NCBI GenBank assembly: GCA_965146665.1
Contig: CBCTHE010000007.1
Coordinates: 1-64,000 of the forward strand
Length of the DNA stretch: 64,000 nt
Direction: 5' to 3'
DNA from: Ructibacterium sp965146665
Lineage (GTDB): Bacteria > Bacillota > Clostridia > Monoglobales > Monoglobaceae
The notes below the pieces were generated by a model, which was not told the DNA's origin, made no database searches, and saw only the letters and a list, made by a program, of their open reading frames with translations. Every line of letters begins with the position of its first letter. Within the stretch, counting starts at the first letter, position 1. Positions 1 through 9,221 of the stretch are shown piece after piece. The position numbers and the translations under genes are program-made.

Positions 1-777
1 AGGCTCGGTGTACTTGGCAGCTTCTTCCTCGCTCATCAGCATCAGAAGGTCGGCTTCGTCCACCTGATTCAAGAAGTGAACCGTCTCATTTCCTTCATCG
101 TCACGGTCGATGATGATATAAAAGTAGTTGCCGTTCTTTGTGACCGCCGTAATAAACTGCTTTCCGGTTTTGTCAGGAGAGCCGACATCATCAACCAGTG
201 TCAAATTACCATCTGGAGTGAGGGCAGATTCAATGGCATCTGCGCCGGTGTCCATATTCTGCATGAACATACTCATGAACATCGTAAGCAGCGCCATATC
301 CATTTCGCTGTTCTGCTCGGCTTCCTCAATCAGCTCCAAATAGTCGCTGTGAACATAGCCGTTCTTTTCGGGAACCGTGATTTGATACCAGTCGCCATCA
401 ACACCGATCACTTTCACTTCTTCGCCGGGGCGAAGCTGGTCGATGATCTCATAATCCATACCTGCACCGGTACGCACATTCAGACGGGAACCGTTCGTGA
501 CCACCTTGCCGGTACCTATGCCATCGTCCTCGGTTTCCCCGGTATCATACTTCCAGTCCTCGCCATTGAAGGAGAACACCACCGTACCATCTTCATCCAC
601 AGATACGCTGTACGGTACTTCTTCCGTTTCGTGCTCTGTGGTTTCCGCAAGGGCAGTTTCCACGGTTTCGATACTGGAAGCCGCTGTCTCATCCGTATAG
701 GCAAAAGCCGTTGTCGAGAACACGCTCATACACATCACAGCCGCAAGAAAAGCGGCACACAGTCTTTTACTCTTCAT
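1..777 (-). CDS. CD1107-family ICE protein with SH3 and DUF4366 regions, partial
   Basis: The frame is open from an ATG at 777 to the window edge, so the C-terminus is missing (259 codons visible). The N-terminus MKSKRLCAAFLAAVMCMSVF is a signal peptide, followed by a Thr/Glu-rich stretch. A bacterial SH3-like domain (SRLNVRTGAGMDYEIIDQL) sits at about residues 92-140. A DUF4366-like part follows (NGNYFYIIIDRDDEGNETVH). In this ICE family the protein is exported and usually carries a C-terminal membrane anchor; SH3 domains of this type commonly bind cell wall. It overlaps the DUF4315 gene by 11 nt, which implies coupled translation in the transfer operon. Confidence 0.85.
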   Translation of the reverse strand, partial: MKSKRLCAAFLAAVMCMSVFSTTAFAYTDETAASSIETVETALAETTEHETEEVPYSVSVDEDGTVVFSFNGEDWKYDTGETEDDGIGTGKVVTNGSRLNVRTGAGMDYEIIDQLRPGEEVKVIGVDGDWYQITVPEKNGYVHSDYLELIEEAEQNSEMDMALLTMFMSMFMQNMDTGADAIESALTPDGNLTLVDDVGSPDKTGKQFITAVTKNGNYFYIIIDRDDEGNETVHFLNQVDEADLLMLMSEEEAAKYTEP

Positions 778-1024
778 TCTGCATCTCCTCCTCGTTCATA
801 GCATTGATTGTCTCAGGCTTCGGAGCCATATCCGCAGCAAACATACGGAGAAGCTCAGAAAGCTGGTCAGGGGTCAGGTTCGCAGCGTGAACCATTTCAT
901 GGATTTCGGAGTTTTCCTCCTCACGGTATCTGCGTTCCAGGTCTTTTACTCTGGCATCCCATTCAGCCCGTTTCCTACGGGCTTTCTCAAGGTCTGCACC
1001 GATTCTATCTAATTTGGCACCCAA
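767..1024 (-). CDS. DUF4315 family protein
   Basis: This is an 85-aa, highly charged, helical protein with a coiled-coil-like N-terminal half (KLDRIGADLEKARRKRAEW) typical of DUF4315. These proteins sit between the NlpC/P60 and DUF4366 genes in Tn1549-like elements. A longer reading frame runs up to 1120, but an AAGGAGG ribosome site lies just upstream of a TTG at 1024 with good spacing, so I place the start there; this also avoids overlap with the upstream gene. Function unknown, probably an accessory of the transfer apparatus. Confidence 0.8.
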   Translation of the reverse strand: MGAKLDRIGADLEKARRKRAEWDARVKDLERRYREEENSEIHEMVHAANLTPDQLSELLRMFAADMAPKPETINAMNEEEMQNEE

Positions 1025-1037
1025 TAAAATGTCCTCC

Positions 1038-2792
1038 TTAATTTCGGATTCTGCCGAAGCAGTAAAAATGCTGTTGCCAGTAACTTGTTTCAATCGAAGC
1101 ATAAGAGATCGGGTTTCCACAGTGAATCATCATCCCATTGCCGACATAAATACCAACGTGCGATGCACCGGAGGTATCATAAGTGCCTTGGAAGAAGATA
1201 AGGTCTCCCGGCTTTGCGGAACTTCGAGGGATAATGTCACATACACCCATCAGCCCGTTTGCGGTCAATCTGCCAACACTCCAGCCATTGCCGCAGTTAT
1301 TGATGACCCACGAAACAAAACCGGAGCAATCGAAAGAAGTGGAGGGGCTGCTTCCACCCCAGACATACGGGTATCCCAGATACTTCTCAGCTTCCCGGAT
1401 CATGTTGGCAAATCGGGTATCCGTCAGAGCTTCGCCCGGAATGTCGTAGTCGGTATATTCGCCGGTGACTGCATAGATGTCGTCCCCGAAGATGTCCGGG
1501 CGGTTCCCGCTTGTCTGGAGGAGAATACGGTAACGCTCCATTTCATCCTCTGTCAGACCTGAGCTTCCGATTACACGGTTCAAGCCCTTGTTTACCAGCT
1601 TCACATTCAGGATATAATACTCATACTCAACCTCAACTTCGTACTCGTATTCCTCCGTCGTAGTCTCGCCGGTTTCCGGGTCTGTGGATGTCGAGGTGCC
1701 GGTACGGGTCTCTGTACGGGTTCGAATTTCCACTTCTTCTGTCAAAATCAGCTCATACTGCTGATCGAACAGCCACCGCAGAGTGCTTTGCACTTCCTCA
1801 CGGGTGTAATCCTCAAACTTCACCGTCAGATACGCCGCCAACTCATAGGGATTGTGGTTGATCTCATCAAGGTCATAACGGTATTCATCATAACCGCTGT
1901 GAGTGCGCTCAATGTTGTTGATCTGATTTCTCAAGGCAGCTTCCAGAGCCTTGTAGTCATTGTCTGCCCCGATGATGTCCTCGTCCTCGGCAGTAAAGGA
2001 AGTCCCCAGAATCACCTGCGTCCCGCCCTGAAACATGGCAGCACAAGAGGAAAACATACTGGAGATAACCATAAAAAGCAGTCCCGCCACCAGAACAAGC
2101 AAAATGACTTTGGAGTGCGTGGTGCAAAACTCCGTGGCTCTTTCTGTGATTGTCTTGGCTCCCTGGGCTGCTTTTTCCGCACCCTTGGCAGCTGTTGTCT
2201 TTGCCGTACTGTTACCGGCTTTGGCAGCTGCATATTCTTTCTTGATTGCCTGTTTCTGCCGCCAGCGGGAAAACGGGTTGGAACCGGCATCGGGATTATC
2301 CTTCTTGAACTTCTCATAAAGGGCATCCACATTGGCTTTATCTGACTTTTGCACCAACTTATCGGCCTTATCATGGGCTTTCAGTTTGTGGCTGTAGATG
2401 GCGTGATCGACGGTGTAGGCAGTGGATTCCACTGCCTTTGTCGTTTCCTGTGCGGACTGAACACCGACATTATCATCTTCATACTCCGATACCGCCCGAT
2501 GCACCTTGGATGTGAGTGTCACAGCCGTGCCACGGGTGGCAAGCTGTTTTGCCGAAGATGGACGATCCACAGTCACGCTGTTGTCCGCCTTACCGAAACG
2601 GAGCTTTGCCTTCCGGGAACCGGCGGCATCCGTTTCCTGGCGCAGCTTGGTCGCCTTCTTTTTGGAAGCCAGCTTATCTACCGCTTTTTCTGCTTTGTCA
2701 GCCGCTTTATCCGCACGATCAGCAGCTTTCTTCACCTGAGAATCCGCAAGGTCATCTTCGGTGAAGCGGAGTCGTGTCGGTTTCTTCGCCAT
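1038..2792 (-). CDS. CD1108-family NlpC/P60 cell-wall hydrolase of the conjugation machinery
   Basis: A 584-aa membrane protein. Residues 1-220 are very rich in Lys, Ala and Asp and probably cytoplasmic. One transmembrane helix lies at about 227-255 (VILLVLVAGLLFMVI). The C-terminal 130 residues are an NlpC/P60 domain with the catalytic Cys in FDCSGF (about residue 488) and His in SHVGIYVG (about 544). Its role by family is local peptidoglycan opening so the secretion channel can cross the wall, like VirB1 or Tn916 Orf14. A strong AAAGGAGG site precedes the ATG. It follows virB4 by 3 nt, so the two are co-transcribed. Confidence 0.9.
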   Translation of the reverse strand: MAKKPTRLRFTEDDLADSQVKKAADRADKAADKAEKAVDKLASKKKATKLRQETDAAGSRKAKLRFGKADNSVTVDRPSSAKQLATRGTAVTLTSKVHRAVSEYEDDNVGVQSAQETTKAVESTAYTVDHAIYSHKLKAHDKADKLVQKSDKANVDALYEKFKKDNPDAGSNPFSRWRQKQAIKKEYAAAKAGNSTAKTTAAKGAEKAAQGAKTITERATEFCTTHSKVILLVLVAGLLFMVISSMFSSCAAMFQGGTQVILGTSFTAEDEDIIGADNDYKALEAALRNQINNIERTHSGYDEYRYDLDEINHNPYELAAYLTVKFEDYTREEVQSTLRWLFDQQYELILTEEVEIRTRTETRTGTSTSTDPETGETTTEEYEYEVEVEYEYYILNVKLVNKGLNRVIGSSGLTEDEMERYRILLQTSGNRPDIFGDDIYAVTGEYTDYDIPGEALTDTRFANMIREAEKYLGYPYVWGGSSPSTSFDCSGFVSWVINNCGNGWSVGRLTANGLMGVCDIIPRSSAKPGDLIFFQGTYDTSGASHVGIYVGNGMMIHCGNPISYASIETSYWQQHFYCFGRIRN

Positions 2793-2795
2793 ACC

Positions 2796-5183
2796 TTACG
2801 CCTCCTTTGCTGCCACCACCTCATTCAGCTTCGTGGTCATTATGCGGTAGAGTTCCGTATCGGTCGGGAACCGGTCAATGAACGGCAGGATTACATTGCC
2901 ATAGAACAGGAGTCCTTCGCCCTCACCGGAATTGGTCACATAGGACAGCTGGTGGGGAGAGATATTCAGACGCTTCGCCAGAATCCCTCTGTCCTCGCTT
3001 GCCTGATTCAGCATATAGATGAAGTCAGAGTTTTCGAGGATATTGGCAATCTCCGGGGAACGAAGCAGGTCTTTGACATTCTGAGTAATGCCGGTGGGCA
3101 GACCACCCCATTTACGGAATCGCTTCCAGATTTCTACGGAATAGGTTGCTGTCTGCTCCTCCTTCAAAAGCAGATGGAACTCGTCAATGTAGTATCTGGT
3201 GGATTTACCGGCACTTCGGTTGGCTGTCACTCGCCCCCATACCTGATCCTGAACAATCAGCATACCGATTTTCTTCAGCTGATTGCCAAGCTCCTTGATG
3301 TCATAGCAGACCAGACGGTTATTGATGTCCACATTGGTTCGGTTATTGAACAGCTTCAAAGAACCCTTCACATAGATTTCCAGTGCAGTCGCCACATGAT
3401 GGGCTTCTTTCTCGTCCTGCTTGAGAAGTGCGTTATACAAATCCTCAAGAACGGGCATATTTTCAGGAACCGGATTGTCGAAATACCTCTGGTAAATCTG
3501 ATGCACGCAACGGTCAATAACCGTCTTTTCAATGGGCTGCAAGCCGTCCTTACTTCCCATAATCAACTCGCAGAGGGAGAGGATAAAGTCCGCTTTCAGG
3601 GCAACAGGGTTATCGTCCTCAGAGTAGTTGATGTTGATGTCCATGGGATTGATATAGTTGGTACTGGAAGAACTGATCTTGATTACCTGACCTTCAAACT
3701 TGTGAACCAGCGCCGCATATTCTGCTTCCGGGTCGCAGATGATAATGTCATCATCCGTCACGAGGAACGCATTGGTAATCTCACGCTTTGCGGAGAAGGA
3801 TTTACCGGAACCAGGCGTACCAAGGATAAGCCCATTGGGATTCTTCAGCTTCTTTCTGTCTACCATGATAAGGTTGTTAGACAGGGCATTCAGGCCGTAA
3901 TACAGGCTTTCGGCACCATTCTGGAACAGTTCCTGTGTGGTGAACGGCACAAAAATAGCCGTGGAACTGGTCGTCAGACCACGACGAATCTCAATCAGAT
4001 TCTGTGCCAGCGGCAGACTGCTCATCAACCCCTGTTCCTGCTGGAAATCCAGTCGGCGCAGATTGCAGTTGTGCTTCTGGGCGATACTCTGTGCCTGGAA
4101 CACATTGTTTTCCAGCTCCTGTTCAGTGCGCCCGGTGTTCATCACAAGGAATGTCAGCATGAACATCCGCTCGTTCTGGCTCTGTAATTCCTTCAGAAGT
4201 GCTTTCGCATCTTTGCCGTAGGTGGCAAGGTCAGAAGGAATAATGTCCATGTCATAACCGGAACGGACTGCTTTTTTCTGCTCCTCAATCTTGGAACGGT
4301 CAAGCTCCGTGATGGTTCGCTTGATGGTCTTGATGGCCGCCGTCTGGTCTACCGACTGGATGTGCATGGTCACGATCTGGCTGGACTCCATATCCAGAAA
4401 ATCAGCCAGCATCCGGTCGGAAAGGTCAGAAGCGATAATTTGCAGATAGGACATCGAACCGTAGATGCTGCCCATCTGGAAGGTACGGCTGTTCTTAAAG
4501 GCAAACGCTGTCGGCGCAATAAAATCCTTTACGGACAGCCCGGACTCCACAAGATACTTCCAGTCAAAGAAGAACTTATCATTGTCACCCATGTGGAACA
4601 TGGAGTGCATCAGACGAAGCCGTTCCTTGCCATTCATCGTGGATGCCATCACACCCAAACGGCGGAAGTTGTTGAGCAGGTCATTCTCGATATGGTTCAA
4701 TCTCGGTTTTGCCTGACGCATGGACTCTGCTTCGATGCCGAAGGTCAGATACTTGGTCTTGGTCAGACCGTTATTGCCCTGAGAAAGCTGCTTTTTCAGA
4801 ATCTGACTGTACTCGGCACGGGAAGCATTGAAGCTGTCCTTTCGGAACGGGATACGGATGCTCTTTTCAAAGCTCTCCGCATCGGTACTCATGTTCATAA
4901 AGGACAGCTCAAACTGAACAGAGCTGTCGAAGAAATTCAGGAAACTGCACCACTCATCGAAAATGGCGGTTTTATCCTCCTGCTGTGCCAGCTGATAGTT
5001 GATGTCCTGAAACTGAATGGTCTTGGTGTAGTAGCTGTCTGTGACCCGGCAGATGCCGTCCGGGAACATTCTCTGGAAAGGAATGGACTGCTGGGCAGTC
5101 TGGGGAATTCCATTGTCTTTCTTTGCCCGTTCTACAACAGCCTTAATTTCTCTCTGCTGCTTTCGATTCAGATTTGCAGGCAT
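2796..5183 (-). CDS. VirB4-like conjugation ATPase
   Basis: A 795-aa ATPase of the VirB4/TraE/TraC family that powers type IV secretion at the membrane. The Walker A motif is GTPGSGKS at about residues 455-462 and the Walker B region is YYIDEFHLLL near the C-terminus. The N-terminal half is the VirB4-type domain. The frame is open 73 codons further upstream, but that extension overlaps PrgI and has no family resemblance. The ATG at 5183 (MPANLNRKQQ) has an AAGGGAA-like ribosome site. It overlaps the PrgI gene by 41 nt. Confidence 0.93.
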   Translation of the reverse strand: MPANLNRKQQREIKAVVERAKKDNGIPQTAQQSIPFQRMFPDGICRVTDSYYTKTIQFQDINYQLAQQEDKTAIFDEWCSFLNFFDSSVQFELSFMNMSTDAESFEKSIRIPFRKDSFNASRAEYSQILKKQLSQGNNGLTKTKYLTFGIEAESMRQAKPRLNHIENDLLNNFRRLGVMASTMNGKERLRLMHSMFHMGDNDKFFFDWKYLVESGLSVKDFIAPTAFAFKNSRTFQMGSIYGSMSYLQIIASDLSDRMLADFLDMESSQIVTMHIQSVDQTAAIKTIKRTITELDRSKIEEQKKAVRSGYDMDIIPSDLATYGKDAKALLKELQSQNERMFMLTFLVMNTGRTEQELENNVFQAQSIAQKHNCNLRRLDFQQEQGLMSSLPLAQNLIEIRRGLTTSSTAIFVPFTTQELFQNGAESLYYGLNALSNNLIMVDRKKLKNPNGLILGTPGSGKSFSAKREITNAFLVTDDDIIICDPEAEYAALVHKFEGQVIKISSSSTNYINPMDININYSEDDNPVALKADFILSLCELIMGSKDGLQPIEKTVIDRCVHQIYQRYFDNPVPENMPVLEDLYNALLKQDEKEAHHVATALEIYVKGSLKLFNNRTNVDINNRLVCYDIKELGNQLKKIGMLIVQDQVWGRVTANRSAGKSTRYYIDEFHLLLKEEQTATYSVEIWKRFRKWGGLPTGITQNVKDLLRSPEIANILENSDFIYMLNQASEDRGILAKRLNISPHQLSYVTNSGEGEGLLFYGNVILPFIDRFPTDTELYRIMTTKLNEVVAAKEA

Positions 5184-5577
5184 TTTTATTTCCCTTGCCT
5201 GCGGTTTCTTCTTGAAAAACAATTCGCTCAACCTCCTTTTCAAGTTGATATTGACGCACCAGAGCGTCGTAATAGTTGTTCGTCTGATAAGGTCGAACCT
5301 TGGGACGAATAAATTTTGCCTGGATGAAATGTCCTGCAATGACTTCCAGCGGCTGACCGTCCTTTTCGTACATAGCCAGAAAGAACAGGGGAAGCATGAC
5401 AATCATCATGGTCAGTGCCGCAAGGCTTACATTTCCTGTTCCTTTGACCAAAAAGAAAATCGGCACCCCAATGAGTGCCGCAGAGCCGAAGCAGATCAGC
5501 TGTCGTTTTGTCAGATTGAAGAACACCTTTGTTTTTACCCTCGTCAGGTCACGGGGTACGGGGATATATGCTGCCAC
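5143..5577 (-). CDS. PrgI family membrane protein
   Basis: A 144-aa protein beginning MAAYIPVPRDLTRVKTKVFF, the typical PrgI family start, with two hydrophobic helices (about residues 27-47 and 50-70). PrgI proteins are VirB3-like inner components of Gram-positive conjugation channels, encoded just before VirB4 as here. The start is GTG at 5577, chosen because GGAGG lies 6 nt upstream and because it begins the conserved sequence; the longer open frame to 5745 runs through the end of the upstream gene. Confidence 0.9.
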   Translation of the reverse strand: MAAYIPVPRDLTRVKTKVFFNLTKRQLICFGSAALIGVPIFFLVKGTGNVSLAALTMMIVMLPLFFLAMYEKDGQPLEVIAGHFIQAKFIRPKVRPYQTNNYYDALVRQYQLEKEVERIVFQEETAGKGNKNACKSESKAAERN

Positions 5578-5593
5578 TGAAAACCTCCTTCCT

Positions 5594-6460
5594 TTAGTGG
5601 GCAGAGAACACGCCCTTTGCAAGAGAACCGGTCTTGAACAGGGTGAAGCACAAAAGAACCGTGTATCCCATGACACCCCAGATAGAAGCGATGATGTCCT
5701 CACTGAAAGCGACCGACTGTACCAGCACCGCATAGATGCCGACACAGATCATAATCAGGAACCCCTGGAACCCGATTGCAAAGAGTGACCGCAGATAGTT
5801 CTGTCCAACGCTGCTCTGTTCCCTGTTCCCGAAGGTGGCAAAAGGAATCGGGGCAAGGCTGACCATGAGGTAAATCTCAATCATTCGTCCGTAGACAATG
5901 ACGAAGATCACGATTGCCAATGCCGACATTGTGACCTGAACAATCAGGGATTGCAGGAACAGCCCTAATAGCGGACCGAGATCCATTGCCATCAGCGTAT
6001 CTTCCATTGTTTCAAGTGCCGCCGCATCTATGGCGGTGTCTCCCGCAATGATACCGGCGCTGGCATTGATCACGTGCTGTGCCACATCGAACACAGCCAT
6101 TGTGATATTGAATGTGTTTGTGATTAACATGACCGCAACGAAGGTCTTGAACACCCACTTAAAAAAAATCCATGTCTCAAAATTCGCCAGATTGTTGTGG
6201 TCGATAATCATTTGAATTAGCTCGTAACAGGCGATAAAGGTCAGTATCAAGCCTGCTATCGGGATAATCACTGACTCGGAGATGTTGCGTACCATGGCAA
6301 AGACACCCGGCGAGAAATTCGCCGGGGTCATGCCAACGGAGGTTGCTATCTCGCCAACCTGGTTGTTGACGGACTCAAACATCCCCGACAGATTTCCCAT
6401 AATAGCTGAAACGAGCATTTCTTTCAGCCAGTCTGTGATCTGTTGGAGTATGCTGTCCAA
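5594..6460 (-). CDS. VirB6/TrbL-like conjugal transfer protein (CD1112 family)
   Basis: A 288-aa polytopic membrane protein with five or six hydrophobic segments (for example SVIIPIAGLILTFIACYELI and AIGFQGFLIMICVGIYAVLV). By family and position it forms the channel core of the type IV secretion system, between Maff2 and PrgI. The start is TTG at 6460 with GGAGG 9 nt upstream; no better ATG exists. The gene ends 16 nt before PrgI, so it belongs to the same transcript. Confidence 0.88.
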   Translation of the reverse strand: MDSILQQITDWLKEMLVSAIMGNLSGMFESVNNQVGEIATSVGMTPANFSPGVFAMVRNISESVIIPIAGLILTFIACYELIQMIIDHNNLANFETWIFFKWVFKTFVAVMLITNTFNITMAVFDVAQHVINASAGIIAGDTAIDAAALETMEDTLMAMDLGPLLGLFLQSLIVQVTMSALAIVIFVIVYGRMIEIYLMVSLAPIPFATFGNREQSSVGQNYLRSLFAIGFQGFLIMICVGIYAVLVQSVAFSEDIIASIWGVMGYTVLLCFTLFKTGSLAKGVFSAH

Positions 6461-6485
6461 AGGCGATTACCTCCTTTTTTGCGGA

Positions 6486-6701
6486 TTAACCAAAGAGACC
6501 GGAAAGCAGGGGCACAAGAGTGGTTCCGATGAGGGCAACACCGCCTCCTGCCATAAGCTGCTTCATGCCCTGGGACTTTGCGCCGGGGTTGTCGTTGCCG
6601 TAGCCTTCGAGCAGGTTGATGGCTCCCCAGATGCCGAGACCAGCGCCGAGGGCGATAACGAGGGTCTGAAGAACAGTTACTGCGCTGTTGAAAAATGCCA
6701 T
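6486..6701 (-). CDS. Maff2 family protein, copy 1
   Basis: A 71-aa hydrophobic protein with two membrane helices (TVLQTLVIALGAGLGIWGAI and VALIGTTLVPLLSGLFG) and a central polar loop. The Maff2 family is found in Tn1549-like elements; by size and topology it resembles a VirB2-type pilin, but that role is inference. The protein is identical to copy 2 at 6787-7002, although the DNA differs at about 21 positions. GGAGG precedes the ATG. Confidence 0.9.
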   Translation of the reverse strand: MAFFNSAVTVLQTLVIALGAGLGIWGAINLLEGYGNDNPGAKSQGMKQLMAGGGVALIGTTLVPLLSGLFG

Positions 6702-6727
6702 ATATTTTTCCTCCTTGATAGAAAATA

Positions 6728-6752
6728 GGGTTGGGAGCTTCTATCCCAACCC
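6728..6752 (-). terminator. Stem-loop between the two Maff2 genes
   Basis: A 9-bp inverted repeat (GGGTTGGGA / TCCCAACCC, 7-nt loop). On the minus strand it is followed by CTATTTTC, only a weak U-tract, so it may cause partial termination or protect the end of the transcript carrying copy 2. Confidence 0.45.
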
Positions 6753-6786
6753 GTGATTGATTGGTTCTTGAGCTTCCAGCGGCTGA

Positions 6787-7002
6787 TTAGCCGAAGAGAC
6801 CGGAGAGCAGAGGTACAAGGGTAGTACCGATGAGAGCGACACCGCCACCAGCCATGAGCTGCTTCATACCCTGGGACTTTGCGCCGGGGTTGTCGTTGCC
6901 GTAGCCTTCAAGCAGGTTGATTGCACCCCAGATGCCGAGACCTGCGCCGAGAGCGATAACGAGAGTCTGAAGAACGGTTACTGCGCTGTTGAAAAATGCC
7001 AT
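6787..7002 (-). CDS. Maff2 family protein, copy 2
   Basis: This 71-aa protein has exactly the same sequence as the Maff2 protein 85 bp downstream. The start at 7002 matches copy 1 and has a GGAGG site; an open frame upstream to 7089 crosses a terminator-like hairpin and is not used. Two helices flank a polar loop. Every nucleotide difference between the copies falls at a third codon position. The function, probably a pilin-like or channel subunit, is inferred from position only. Confidence 0.9.
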   Translation of the reverse strand: MAFFNSAVTVLQTLVIALGAGLGIWGAINLLEGYGNDNPGAKSQGMKQLMAGGGVALIGTTLVPLLSGLFG

Positions 7003-7041
7003 ATACGTTTCCTCCTGATATTTGAAATGGATTTTGAAATG

Positions 7042-7081
7042 AAAAAAGCCCTCCACAATACCGGAGAACCGGTCGGAGGGC
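7042..7081 (-). terminator. Intrinsic terminator or attenuator upstream of the Maff2/VirB genes
   Basis: A two-part hairpin, GCCCTCC/GGAGGGC outside and ACCGG/CCGGT inside. On the minus strand it is followed by CTTTTTTC. It separates the VirD4 block from the VirB block, so it probably sets the ratio between coupling-protein and channel transcripts. Confidence 0.65.
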
Positions 7082-7145
7082 AGAAACAACGGGACTATTC
7101 AACTGCAATCATATCTATCACCACCACCTTTCAAGGGAAATAGGA

Positions 7146-7457
7146 TCAATCATCTTTGCCGGTGCGATTCACCAAGCCATCCCTTGCTTTCGCAATCTTC
7201 TGGATGCGGCTTGTCAGCTGGGCAATCGTTGCATTGATTTCATGCTGATTGTCCGCATAGAAGTAGCCATCATAATCGCTGCAAATAGGTTCACCTTTGC
7301 TTCGCAGGGAATTGACGATTCTTCTGATTTCTGACCCTTTTACATGAAAAACGGCTTCAAGCGTTTTACTTGAAACCGGATTGTTGGAACCTCTGTAATA
7401 CTTGGACAGGTATTCACAGAATGTTTCCTCAATATTGAATTGGGGAGATTTTTCCAT
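7146..7457 (-). CDS. Small DNA-binding-like ICE protein
   Basis: A 103-aa soluble protein. Residues 25-75 (SSKTLEAVFHVKGSEIRRIV) look like a winged-helix or helix-turn-helix fold, followed by a helical tail. AAGGAGG precedes the ATG. It lies 12 nt after virD4. I do not recognise a named family with certainty; similar ORFs sit at this place in related elements. A regulatory role is inference. Confidence 0.7.
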   Translation of the reverse strand: MEKSPQFNIEETFCEYLSKYYRGSNNPVSSKTLEAVFHVKGSEIRRIVNSLRSKGEPICSDYDGYFYADNQHEINATIAQLTSRIQKIAKARDGLVNRTGKDD

Positions 7458-7469
7458 TAAGACCCTCCT

Positions 7470-9221
7470 TTAATCGGCATCGACTACTACAAATTCATCA
7501 CCTGCCTTTAATTTCAATCTACGACTCAGAAACTGTTCGATGTTGAACTCATTCTTTTTGTCGAAGTCTGATGTGTACTTATAGTTCGGATGCTGTGTCA
7601 GATCGTACTTGTCAGACAGAAACGGTCTCACACCACGCAGCTGCAAGATGCACTTACCACCATCCAGAACTGCCAGCTCATCCACAGTAGCAAGGTCTTT
7701 CCCCAGCTTCTGATAATTCATGCCGTAGGACGGGCTGTTACCTCTGGTATTTGAGGTGTTGTAGGTGTCGATGGTCTCTTTCCCAAGTGCCTGATTCAGT
7801 TCTTTCAACGTGGTCGGCTCAGAACCGCCAAGGAAAATACGGGAATCCATGTTGCCGATGATGGTGTCCGAATTGTCCTTGTAAATGGCTTTCAGCTGAG
7901 ACTGCGCCTGAAGGACAAGGCAGGCAGATATTTCACGGCTTCGGATAGTCGCAACCAACTTTTCCAGATTGGGAATCTGACCGATATTTGCCGCTTCATC
8001 AATCAGACAGCGCACATGAACCGGCAGTCTGCCGCCATACACATCATCTGCTTTTTCGCAGAGCAGGTTGAACAGCTGGGTATAAATCATGGAGATCAGG
8101 AAATTAAAAGTCGCATCCGTGTCCGACATAATCAGGAACAGTGCTGTTTTCTTGTCTCCGAGGGTATCTAACTGCAATTCGTCATAGGCTGTAATGTCCC
8201 GGACTTCCTGAATATCGAAGGGAGCAAGTCTCGCACCGCAGGAAATCAGAATACTCTTAGCTGTCTTGCCGGCAGCCAGCTTGTACTTCTTGTACTGACG
8301 AACCGCAAAATGATTTGGCTTTTTCTTTTCCAGCGCTTCAAACATCAGGTCAACCGGATTCTGGAACTCCTCATCGTCCTCACGCACCTCCATTGCGTTT
8401 AAGAACTCAATCAGAGTGGAGAAGTTCTGTTCCTCAACCGGCGCTTCATAGTGGATATACCCAATCAGGGCGCAGTACAGAAGGGTCTCTGCTTTCGTCC
8501 AGAACTCGTCACCGGCTTTCCCGTCGCCTTTGGTATTGGCAATCAATGTCGTCACCAGCTTCAGAATGTCTTTTTCTGAATGGATATAGGCGAACGGATT
8601 GTAGTGCATCGACTTCTTAAAGTTAATGGTGTTGAAAATCTTGATGTTGTAACCATGTTTCAACAGGGCATTGCCACACTCGATGACAATGCTGCCTTTC
8701 GGGTCTGTGACAACATAGCTGGAGTGCATCTGGAGCAGATTCGGTTTCAGCCAGAACCTTGTTTTTCCTGAACCTGAACCTCCGATAATCAAAACATTTT
8801 TGTTTCTGGCATTGGCAGGATTCTTCGGTCTGTTGGACATCATCAGCCGTTCCGTTTTCGTCAGGATGATGTTGTCCTCAAACTTTGGAGCGGTGAACGG
8901 CTCAATGTCTTTGGCTGTACCCCAACGGGCAGAACCATACTCCACATTGTGCCGGTACTTCTTGGCGTTTTTGCTTTTCAGATAAACCGCAAGCCGAAGC
9001 CCTGCGCCACAGGCAATTCCCACCAGCAAATCCAGCGGATGAAAGCTGGGAAGTGGATTGCCCAGGGCTACCGGAAGGACATAAAAAAAGCTGAGGATTT
9101 TTGCAGAAGAATCTGCACCCTCAGCCAACCGCCATGCTTCTCCAAAATTCGTTGCAAACAATCCCACCAGAATATACGGGATGTTCAGAATCAGGAGCTT
9201 TTTCAAATTGATTTTGCTCAT
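7470..9221 (-). CDS. VirD4-like coupling protein (CD1115 family, TraG/TraD)
   Basis: A 583-aa type IV coupling protein that links the relaxase-DNA complex to the channel. Two N-terminal membrane segments occupy about residues 10-75. The Walker A is GGSGSGKT at about 143-152, and a Walker B-like CLIDEAANIGQIPNLEKLV lies in the second half. The start ATG overlaps the PcfB stop as TGATG, indicating translational coupling; a GTG one codon earlier (9224) is also possible. Confidence 0.93.
   Translation of the reverse strand: MSKINLKKLLILNIPYILVGLFATNFGEAWRLAEGADSSAKILSFFYVLPVALGNPLPSFHPLDLLVGIACGAGLRLAVYLKSKNAKKYRHNVEYGSARWGTAKDIEPFTAPKFEDNIILTKTERLMMSNRPKNPANARNKNVLIIGGSGSGKTRFWLKPNLLQMHSSYVVTDPKGSIVIECGNALLKHGYNIKIFNTINFKKSMHYNPFAYIHSEKDILKLVTTLIANTKGDGKAGDEFWTKAETLLYCALIGYIHYEAPVEEQNFSTLIEFLNAMEVREDDEEFQNPVDLMFEALEKKKPNHFAVRQYKKYKLAAGKTAKSILISCGARLAPFDIQEVRDITAYDELQLDTLGDKKTALFLIMSDTDATFNFLISMIYTQLFNLLCEKADDVYGGRLPVHVRCLIDEAANIGQIPNLEKLVATIRSREISACLVLQAQSQLKAIYKDNSDTIIGNMDSRIFLGGSEPTTLKELNQALGKETIDTYNTSNTRGNSPSYGMNYQKLGKDLATVDELAVLDGGKCILQLRGVRPFLSDKYDLTQHPNYKYTSDFDKKNEFNIEQFLSRRLKLKAGDEFVVVDAD

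Noticed and set aside
2349..4187. 612-aa open frame on the plus strand in the ICE
   Set aside because: Opposite virB4 and the NlpC gene; no ribosome site, no family resemblance.
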